Of a stretch of DNA of 64,000 bases, positions 58,144 through 64,000 are shown piece after piece. The DNA is from Inhella proteolytica (GTDB lineage Bacteria > Pseudomonadota > Gammaproteobacteria > Burkholderiales > Burkholderiaceae_C). Both the position numbers and the translations under genes were made by a program. A model generated the notes under the pieces. The model saw only the letters and a program-made list of their open reading frames with translations, did no database searches and was not told where the DNA came from. The stretch covers positions 1 through 64,000 of the forward strand of contig NZ_JAEDAK010000004.1 of NCBI RefSeq assembly GCF_016093275.1, in the 5' to 3' direction. Each line of letters opens with the position of its first letter. Positions within the stretch are counted from its first letter, which is position 1.

Positions 58144-59505
58144 ATGCATTCGTTTCCATTCAAGGACTGGCTGAGGCAACTGCGCGAGCGTGCGGGGTCC
58201 GCCACAGAACTCACACGTTCACTTCACTGCCCGCCCACCTCGTGGCTGCACTGGATCGAGGACTGCACCTCGACCAACGGCTATCGCAGGGAAGATGCGC
58301 TGAAGCGCATTGCCGGACTTCCTGTCGAAGTCCGCGCCCAGGCGCTCCGCTTCGTGCTGGCCCGACTGAACGACTGGGTCGCCCCCGTGCGCACCGCAGC
58401 GAATACGGCCGCCATCGCCCTGCTCGTCGATGACCTGGAGTTGGTCTGGATCGAGGAGCTGCCAGCCGTCGTAGCCCTGCTGCGTGCTGGGCGATCGGAT
58501 CAGCGCGCATTCATCGAGCAGGTTCAGACCTTCTTCTTTTCGAGCCCCTCGCGCCGTCGGGCGTTGATGCAGGCCATGCCAAGCTACGGCGTGGCTGCTC
58601 GCCGCTGGGTCGCGCAATCTGGATGGCTCGCCGGCACGCTCCCAGAACGCACCCAGGGCCTTGTGGCCGCACTGACCGGACCTGACGCCGTGGTGGCGCG
58701 CGCCGCGCTGGCAGTCGCGCTCGCAGCGGACTCCGAGTTCAGCAGCCGCCCCGAGGTGCTGGCCGCTTTGAACCAGATCCGCTTGCCACGCCTGCGCCTG
58801 CTGGTGCTAAGGCAACGCCAAGCCGAAGGGCAGTTCCCTCCGCCCGATGCCGTCGCCTTGGCGTTGGGGCCGCACCGGGCAACGCGCGAGTGGCTTTGTT
58901 TTCACGCCGACACAGCGCTCAAGGAGCGCCTGCGTGAGGCCTGCGTCAGCGCGCTGAGCGGCAGCTGCTCAGACAGACCTTCGGGCCTGCGCGGGGCCGC
59001 CCTTGAAACCCTTTACCTGGTCGATTCGCGCGCCTGCCAACCCTGGATCTCGTCCCTACAGACAGATGCGGAGCCCCGCACACGCCTGTCGGCCTTCCAT
59101 CTGGCGCTGAAGGCTGCATCAGGCACGGAAAGGGGCGCCCTGGCACTCCGGACACTGGCAGACCCAGCACCCAAACTTCGCAAGCTGGGCGTTCGAGCCA
59201 TTCGCCGGGGACATGCGCTGTGCGACACAAGCCAGCTGCTGGCATTGGGCCGGGAGCATCCCGATGCATGGCCCCAGGTTCTGAGTGCGGCGCAGGTGTT
59301 TGGAGCTGTCGCTGGCCTGCGAATGGTCCTGCAGTTGACCCTGCTGCGGAACGAGATCCCCAAGCATTTGCATCGGGCCCTCCACGCTGCAAGCGCACGG
59401 CTGCGGCGCAGTGTGTATGCGCCCAGCGAGTCCGAATCAGTCGAGCTTGCCGCCTTGTGGAGCCAGGCGATTACCAAACACCCAAATCTCAAAGAAGCCC
59501 AATGA
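58144..59505 (+). CDS. alpha-solenoid (HEAT-like) protein in the rtc operon
   Basis: 453 residues, nearly all helical, with repeat-like helix pairs of about 35-40 residues (for example GLPVEVRAQALRFVLARLND near 58, ARAALAVALAADSEFSSRPE near 181, LGVRAIRRGHA near 365). No enzyme motif. Alpha-solenoids usually bind proteins or RNA. Its ATG lies 13 bases after the upstream stop, and its stop overlaps the rtcA start (ATGA). Its codon and base use are less GC-rich than its neighbours, which suggests separate acquisition. Confidence 0.78.
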   Translation: MHSFPFKDWLRQLRERAGSATELTRSLHCPPTSWLHWIEDCTSTNGYRREDALKRIAGLPVEVRAQALRFVLARLNDWVAPVRTAANTAAIALLVDDLELVWIEELPAVVALLRAGRSDQRAFIEQVQTFFFSSPSRRRALMQAMPSYGVAARRWVAQSGWLAGTLPERTQGLVAALTGPDAVVARAALAVALAADSEFSSRPEVLAALNQIRLPRLRLLVLRQRQAEGQFPPPDAVALALGPHRATREWLCFHADTALKERLREACVSALSGSCSDRPSGLRGAALETLYLVDSRACQPWISSLQTDAEPRTRLSAFHLALKAASGTERGALALRTLADPAPKLRKLGVRAIRRGHALCDTSQLLALGREHPDAWPQVLSAAQVFGAVAGLRMVLQLTLLRNEIPKHLHRALHAASARLRRSVYAPSESESVELAALWSQAITKHPNLKEAQ

Positions 59506-60611
59506 TCGACATCGACGCCTCCGCCGGCGAAGGCGGCGGCCAGGTGCTGCGCAGCAGCCTGAGCCTGTCCCTGCTCACCGGCACCCCCATCACCCTGACC
59601 GGCATCCGCGGGCGCCGCCCCAAGCCGGGGCTGATGCGCCAGCACCTGACCTGCGTGCAGGCCGCCCAGGCCATCGCACCGGGCGCGACCGTGCAGGGCG
59701 CGGAGCTGGGTTCGCAGCAACTGCGCTTCGTGCCGGCCCCCGTGCAGCCCGGCGCCTACCGCTTCGAGATCGCCACCGCCGGCTCCTGCCTGCTGGTGCT
59801 GCAGACCGTCTGGCTGCCGCTGGCCCTGGCCGGCGGCGCCAGCGAGCTGGAGCTGAGCGGCGGCACGCACAACCCGATGGCGCCGCCCTTCCCCTTCATC
59901 GAGCAGGCCTTTGCGCCCCTGCTGGCGCGCCTGGGCGCGCCAGCTGAGCTGGAGCTGCAGCGCGCCGGCTTCTATCCGGCGGGTGGCGGGCGCCTGAAGG
60001 TTCGCATCGCGCCGGCGGCGGCGCTGCAGCCCTTTGATCTGCTCGAACCGGGCGCACTGAAGGCGCGCCGCGCCCAGGCGATGGCGCCGGGGCTGCCGCG
60101 CTCGATTGCCGAGCGCGAGCTGCAGACCTTGGCCGGCCAGCTGGACTGGCCGGGTGATGCACTCGAGGTACTGCCCTGCCGCCAGAACGAGGGCCCGGGC
60201 AACGCGCTTTGGGCCCGGCTGGAGCATGAGGTGCTGACCGAACTGTTCTGCGCCTTCGGTGAGAAGGGCCGCACCGCCGAGGACGTGGCGCGCGAGGTGG
60301 CGCGCGCCGTGCAGCGCCACCAGCAGACCGGCGCGGCCCTGGGGCCGCAGCTGGCCGACCAGTGGCTGCTGCCGCTGGCCCTGGCCGTGGCTCAATCTGG
60401 CAGGGGAGCGACATTCAGCGCCAGCGAGTGGACCGAGCACGCACGCACCAATGCCGGGCTGGTCGAACGATTCCTGCCCGTGGTGATGCACGTCACCAAG
60501 GCGCAGGGAAATGCGGTGCGTGTCGAATTGCTGCCCCGCCCCCTGGGCCAGAATTCGCGCCCTGACCCGCCCGGCACCCGGCCGCGCGGCAGCTGGTTTG
60601 GAAATTCGTGA
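59502..60611 (+). CDS. rtcA: RtcA, RNA 3'-terminal phosphate cyclase
   Basis: 369 residues. Converts RNA 3'-phosphate to 2',3'-cyclic phosphate with ATP. Features: IDIDASAGEGGGQVLRSSLS near the start, GLMRQHLTCVQA, FYPAGGGRLKV near 157-167, and the catalytic His313 in WTEHARTN, which carries AMP. The last 20 residues (PRPLGQNSRPDPPGTRPRGS) are an unstructured tail longer than in E. coli. The ATG overlaps the solenoid gene stop. In the classical locus rtcA directly follows rtcB; here three genes lie between. Confidence 0.95.
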   Translation: MIDIDASAGEGGGQVLRSSLSLSLLTGTPITLTGIRGRRPKPGLMRQHLTCVQAAQAIAPGATVQGAELGSQQLRFVPAPVQPGAYRFEIATAGSCLLVLQTVWLPLALAGGASELELSGGTHNPMAPPFPFIEQAFAPLLARLGAPAELELQRAGFYPAGGGRLKVRIAPAAALQPFDLLEPGALKARRAQAMAPGLPRSIAERELQTLAGQLDWPGDALEVLPCRQNEGPGNALWARLEHEVLTELFCAFGEKGRTAEDVAREVARAVQRHQQTGAALGPQLADQWLLPLALAVAQSGRGATFSASEWTEHARTNAGLVERFLPVVMHVTKAQGNAVRVELLPRPLGQNSRPDPPGTRPRGSWFGNS

Positions 60612-61567
60612 TGAAGCAAGTGATGGCCAAGCGCATGGCGCTGAAGGTGGCGGCCCTGGTCGCCGGGGTGATGCTGGCGGGCGCCTCCGCGGCGCAAACC
60701 GCGCCCACCGTGGGAACGATCGTGCGCGTGGCCACGGACAAAGGCCCGATCGACATCCAGCTCTACGACACCGATGCACCCGCCACGGTGGCGAACTTCC
60801 TCAGCTATGTGCGCAAGGGCGCCTACACCGGCGGGCTGCTGCATCGCTCGGTAAAAAACTTCGTCATCCAGGGAGGCGGCTTCAGTTTCAATGAGGACAG
60901 CAACCCGCGTATGGCCTCCATCCCGACCGACGCGCCGGTGAACAACGAGTTCAACGCCGCGCGCTCGAATGTCCGCGGAACCATCGCCATGGCCAAGCTC
61001 GACAACGCGCCCAATAGCGCGACGAGCCAGTGGTTCGTGAACCTGGCCAACAACGGTGCGGGCGCCAGCACCAATCTGGACAGCAACAACGGCGGGTACA
61101 CCGTGTTCGGCCGCATCAGCACACCCAGCATGGCGACCGTGGATGCGCTGGCAGCCCTGCCCACGGTAGATGCCCGGGCCTGCACCACGACGCTGGGCCC
61201 CCAGGCCACGGCACTGGCCACCCTGCCGCTGGCCCAGCCCCTGGTGCCGGTGACCTGCGCCAACATCAAAGCCGTCAACGTGGTGCAGATGCGCTGGGCC
61301 AAGGAACTGCCTGCCAAGGCCACGAGCACGGACACCGACCGCGTGCTGAACTACCTGGAGGCGATGTACCCGCAGCACATCGCCCCGGCCAGCCCGACCA
61401 CGCAGACGGCCCAGGGCTACACCTACCGCTACTACGCCGGCACCAATGCCCATGTGGGCAGCAAGGACGGCGTCGTGTACTACTTGGTGCCCGCCGTCAG
61501 CGCCGAGATCCAGACCCTCGGCCCGCTGGCCGAGCTGCTGCAGCAGGCGGCTGCCGCCGGCTACTGA
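60611..61567 (+). CDS. secreted cyclophilin-type peptidyl-prolyl isomerase, first copy
   Basis: 318 residues. Signal-type N-terminus (ALKVAALVAGVMLAGASAAQ), then a cyclophilin domain (TDKGPIDIQLYDTDAPATVA, NFLSYVRKGAY, NSATSQWFVNLANN, YTVFGRI) at about 38-190. From about 230 an extra domain (VLNYLEAMYPQHIAP, GYTYRYYAGTNAHVGSKDG, VVYYLVPAVSA) ends in a helix LLQQAAAAGY. The ATG shares a base with the rtcA stop, so it is translationally coupled to RNA repair, though a periplasmic foldase has no clear link to it. Confidence 0.85.
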   Translation: MKQVMAKRMALKVAALVAGVMLAGASAAQTAPTVGTIVRVATDKGPIDIQLYDTDAPATVANFLSYVRKGAYTGGLLHRSVKNFVIQGGGFSFNEDSNPRMASIPTDAPVNNEFNAARSNVRGTIAMAKLDNAPNSATSQWFVNLANNGAGASTNLDSNNGGYTVFGRISTPSMATVDALAALPTVDARACTTTLGPQATALATLPLAQPLVPVTCANIKAVNVVQMRWAKELPAKATSTDTDRVLNYLEAMYPQHIAPASPTTQTAQGYTYRYYAGTNAHVGSKDGVVYYLVPAVSAEIQTLGPLAELLQQAAAAGY

Positions 61568-61577
61568 GGAGCCGGGC

Positions 61578-62513
61578 ATGAACGCAAAGGCTCCCCAAGG
61601 CCTGCTGCGCCTCGGCACCGCGCTGCTGGCTGGTCTGCTGCTGGCCGGTGCGGCCGCGGCGCAAACCGTGGGCACCACCGTGCGCGTGGCCACGGACAAA
61701 GGCCCGATCGACATCCAGCTTTACGACAGCGCCGCCCCCGCCACGGTGACGAACTTCCTCAATTACGTGCGCCGCGGCGCCTACGACGGGGTGTTCTTCC
61801 ACCGCCTGTCGCTGGGTTTCGTGCTGCAGGGTGGCGGCTTCAAGTTCAGCGACGGCGCAGCACCGCGTGTCTCCGCCATTGCGCAGGACCCGCCGGTGGT
61901 GAATGAGTTCAGCGCCACGCGCTCGAACCTGCGCGGCACGGTGGCCATGGCCAAGCTGGGCGGCAATCCCAACAGCGCCACCAACCAGTGGTTCATCAAC
62001 CTGACCAACAACGCCAGCAATCTGGACGGCCAGAACGGCGGCTTCACGGTATTCGGCCGCATCAGCACGCCCGGCATGGCCACGGTGGATGCGCTGGCCG
62101 CGCTGAACACTGTCAATGCCGCCGGCTGCACGAATGCGCTGGGAAGCCAGGCCGGGGCGATGGGCGAGCTGCCACTGATCAAGGCCCTGAGCAGCCTGAG
62201 CTGCGACGCCATCCGCAACGAGAACCTGGTAGTGATGCGCTCGGTCAAGGAACTGCCGAAACCCTCCGCCAGCTCCGACTCGGACCGCATCTTCAACTAC
62301 CTGGAAGCCGCCTATCCGCAGTACGCGGCGCCGGCCAGTGCGCCCACGCTCAGCGCGCTGGGCTACACCTACCGCTACTACGCCAACACCCAGGCCTATG
62401 TGGGCACCAAGGACGGCGAGGTCTTCTATCTGGTGCCGGCCCTCAGCAGCAACATCACGAAGCTGGCCTCGATGGCCGAGTTGCTGCAGCAGGCGGCTGC
62501 GGCCGGCTACTGA
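61578..62513 (+). CDS. secreted cyclophilin-type peptidyl-prolyl isomerase, second copy
   Basis: 311 residues. A tandem paralogue of the preceding gene: same signal, cyclophilin core (DKGPIDIQLYDSAAPATVTN, FFHRLSLGFVLQGGGFKF, NSATNQWFINL) and the same C-terminal domain (FNYLEAAYPQYAAP, GYTYRYYANTQAYVGTKDGE, ending LLQQAAAAGY). ATG 61578 has GAGGAG upstream. Ends immediately before the stop of the convergent cupin gene. The active-site segment FFHR is kept here, while copy 1 has LLHR. Confidence 0.87.
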   Translation: MNAKAPQGLLRLGTALLAGLLLAGAAAAQTVGTTVRVATDKGPIDIQLYDSAAPATVTNFLNYVRRGAYDGVFFHRLSLGFVLQGGGFKFSDGAAPRVSAIAQDPPVVNEFSATRSNLRGTVAMAKLGGNPNSATNQWFINLTNNASNLDGQNGGFTVFGRISTPGMATVDALAALNTVNAAGCTNALGSQAGAMGELPLIKALSSLSCDAIRNENLVVMRSVKELPKPSASSDSDRIFNYLEAAYPQYAAPASAPTLSALGYTYRYYANTQAYVGTKDGEVFYLVPALSSNITKLASMAELLQQAAAAGY

Positions 62514-62939
62514 TCATGAAGGCTTGATCGGCAGCGTACCCGTGGGCCCGCTGCCCGTTTCCTGGTACTCCACCTCGCCGTCCTTGGCCCAGAGCCAATG
62601 CGGCACCCCGGCCGGCGCCACGTAGAGCGCGCCGGCCGGCACCGCCACCCAGCGGGCCTCGTCCACCGCCCCGCCAAATCCCACGTAGAGCGTGCCCCGC
62701 AGCACCGTGCTGTGGCGCGTGTCCGGATGGGTGTGCGGCGGGATGCGCGTGCCCGCCTCCAGCTGCACCCGCAGCACGTAGGGGCCGGCGCCCTTCTCGC
62801 TGCCCAGCAGCCAGGCCGCGCGCAGGCCCGGCAGCTGCGGCGGGCTGAACCAGGGCTGTGCCTCGGGCCGGATGGGCTCCGGCTGCGCCGCGCAGCCCAG
62901 GCTCAGGCACAGCCCCAGCAGCAGCACGGCCGGCCTCAT
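62514..62939 (-). CDS. small cupin-domain protein, lipoprotein candidate
   Basis: 141 residues. N-terminus LLLGLCLSLGCAAQ has an LSLGC lipobox-like Cys near 16. A cupin fold follows: PPHTHPDTRHSTVLRGTLYV and VPAGALYVAPAGVPHWLWAKD, with His/Glu metal ligands readable. It may bind a small ligand or metal in the periplasm. It overlaps the stop of the upstream membrane-protein gene (ATGA). ATG 62939 is preferred to the longer frames. Confidence 0.83.
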   Translation of the reverse strand: MRPAVLLLGLCLSLGCAAQPEPIRPEAQPWFSPPQLPGLRAAWLLGSEKGAGPYVLRVQLEAGTRIPPHTHPDTRHSTVLRGTLYVGFGGAVDEARWVAVPAGALYVAPAGVPHWLWAKDGEVEYQETGSGPTGTLPIKPS

Positions 62940-64000
62940 GGCGCCTCGCCTTCGGCCGCAACCACCGTGGGCTTGATGAGGCGCGGCTTGGCGCGCCACA
63001 AGCCACCCGCGCTGAAGGCCCCCCAGGCCCAGCGCACCCAGCCCAGCACGGCCGCGGCCAGCCACAGCGCCCACAGCAGCATCGCCACGCGGTAGGCCCA
63101 GATCGGCAGGCTCAGCAGCCAGGCGCTGCGCTCCGCGCCGCCGCTCACGCGGTCGGCGTACCAGATCAGCTGCTGCGCGGTCGAGCCATTGCCCTGGATC
63201 AGCAGGTCCGGGTGGCCGAGCAGGCCCACCGACAGCGCGTGCAGCAGGGCCGAGACGGTGAACAGGGTCCACAGCAGCAACAGCAGCTGCAGGCCGTTGA
63301 ACTGCCAGCGCTTGAGCTCCACAGCGGCCAGGCGCTCGCGGGCGCGCAGCATCAGGAACCAGGCCAGGATGACCGCCAGGCCGGAGAGGCTGGCCGGCGC
63401 CACGCCCAGGCCCAGCAGCAGCCAGCCCCAGCCCTTCAACGGCAGGCCCTGCAGCCGGCGCAGACCGAAGGCCACCGCCGCCAGCAGCACCAGCAGCACG
63501 CCCCAGAACAGCACCGCCGGCCCCAGGGCCGGGCCGCCGCTCAGGCCCATGGCCAGCGCCACTCGGTCTTGCGGCACGGCCAGCACCAGGCGCTCGTTCA
63601 CGCCCTGCAGCTTGCCCAGGCCCAGCGGCATGCTGCGGAACAGGCCGCTCATGCCCTCGGGCTGGCGCCAGCGCAGCTTCAGCAGCTGCTGGCCCGGCGT
63701 CAGCGGCACGGTGATCGCGCCCTCGCGTGCCTGCACCGGCAGCGGCGCGCCGTTGAGCTGCAGCTCCAGCAGCTCGGCGCCGGGCGGCAGCTGCAGCCGG
63801 TGGTCCTGCCCCAGGCTGACGCGCAGGTTCAGCTGGCTGTTGTAGGTGCTGGCGCGCTGGCCGGGTTCAATCTCGGTGTGCAACGCGTCCAGCGTCAGGG
63901 TCTGGCCCTCCACACCCTGGGGCTTGCTGATGCGCAGCTGCATCTTCTCGCCCGGCCAGGGCTGCCACTGCGGCGCCCAGCGGCCGTCCTGCTGGTGCCA
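62936..64000 (-). CDS. large inner-membrane protein, partial (N-terminus beyond window)
   Basis: At least 355 residues; the reading frame continues through the right edge (WHQQDGRWAPQWQPWPGEKM), so ATG 63943 is internal. A beta-rich region (STYNSQLNLRVSLGQDHRL, PLPVQAREGAITVPLTPGQQ) precedes about six transmembrane helices with RARERLAAVELKRWQFNGLQ in a cytoplasmic loop. I do not recognise the family; it looks like a conserved membrane protein with a periplasmic beta-sandwich domain. In an operon with the cupin gene. Confidence 0.7.
   Translation of the reverse strand, partial: WHQQDGRWAPQWQPWPGEKMQLRISKPQGVEGQTLTLDALHTEIEPGQRASTYNSQLNLRVSLGQDHRLQLPPGAELLELQLNGAPLPVQAREGAITVPLTPGQQLLKLRWRQPEGMSGLFRSMPLGLGKLQGVNERLVLAVPQDRVALAMGLSGGPALGPAVLFWGVLLVLLAAVAFGLRRLQGLPLKGWGWLLLGLGVAPASLSGLAVILAWFLMLRARERLAAVELKRWQFNGLQLLLLLWTLFTVSALLHALSVGLLGHPDLLIQGNGSTAQQLIWYADRVSGGAERSAWLLSLPIWAYRVAMLLWALWLAAAVLGWVRWAWGAFSAGGLWRAKPRLIKPTVVAAEGEAP

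Overview
The window looks like a chromosomal segment of a high-GC (about 70% by eye) Betaproteobacterium of the order Burkholderiales, probably near the Rubrivivax/Leptothrix/Roseateles/Inhella group. The grounds are the base composition, the gene families (hemE next to priA, an AlkB-type hydroxylase, LytS/LytTR and NarL-type two-component pairs, MocR, PglL-like ligase), and GC-rich hairpin repeats of a kind common between genes in that order. Genes are tightly packed on both strands, often with 1-4 base ATGA, GTGA or TGATG overlaps. I saw no tRNA, rRNA, CRISPR array, transposase or phage gene. The first and last genes are cut by the window edges.

Layout. 1-6.3 kb: partial BTAD-type regulator, alpha/beta hydrolase, CYTH-CHAD protein, alkane hydroxylase (AlkB), cytochrome b561 and two YceI proteins. 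6.4-13 kb: a LytS-type kinase, small membrane protein and LytTR regulator in one operon, a beta-helix polysaccharide-lyase-like protein, then a LuxR-type regulator overlapping a hybrid histidine kinase. 13-19.5 kb (minus strand): degenerate protein kinase, O-antigen-ligase-like protein, Rep helicase and YhhN protein in one overlapping operon. 19.5-33.3 kb: AEC transporter plus S9 peptidase, a TlpA-like thioredoxin, priA, hemE with two genes upstream, a transglutaminase-like protein, an AraC regulator, a solute-binding protein and an anion permease. 33.4-37.3 kb: FadL-type porin plus a Tat-exported PhoD-type phosphatase, ended by a strong terminator. 37.4-46.6 kb: LysE exporter with a MocR regulator, PglL-like ligase, NarL-type two-component pair, mnmA, metallo-beta-lactamase-fold hydrolase, GNAT acetyltransferase and EAL phosphodiesterase.

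46.5-51.9 kb holds a MacB-type ABC export system (adaptor, permease, ATPase) into which two paralogous periplasmic solute-binding-like proteins are interleaved. A roughly 0.53-kb nested inverted-repeat element with paired, covarying hairpins lies between adaptor and permease.

The most interesting region is 52.6-61.6 kb, an enlarged RNA-repair locus. RtcR, the sigma-54 activator, is divergent from an operon with a good sigma-54 promoter at 54373-54388 and a highly structured leader. The operon encodes an unrecognised Cys-rich protein, the RNA ligase RtcB, a zinc-ribbon protein, a nucleotidyltransferase resembling the RlaP (YcgL) family, an alpha-solenoid protein, the RNA cyclase RtcA and a cyclophilin. 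The classical rtcBA operon has only rtcB and rtcA, so the four extra genes and the leader RNA are candidates for added steps in RNA end healing, substrate recognition or damage sensing. That role is inferred from operon context. The window closes with tandem cyclophilins, a small cupin lipoprotein candidate and a cut-off membrane protein.
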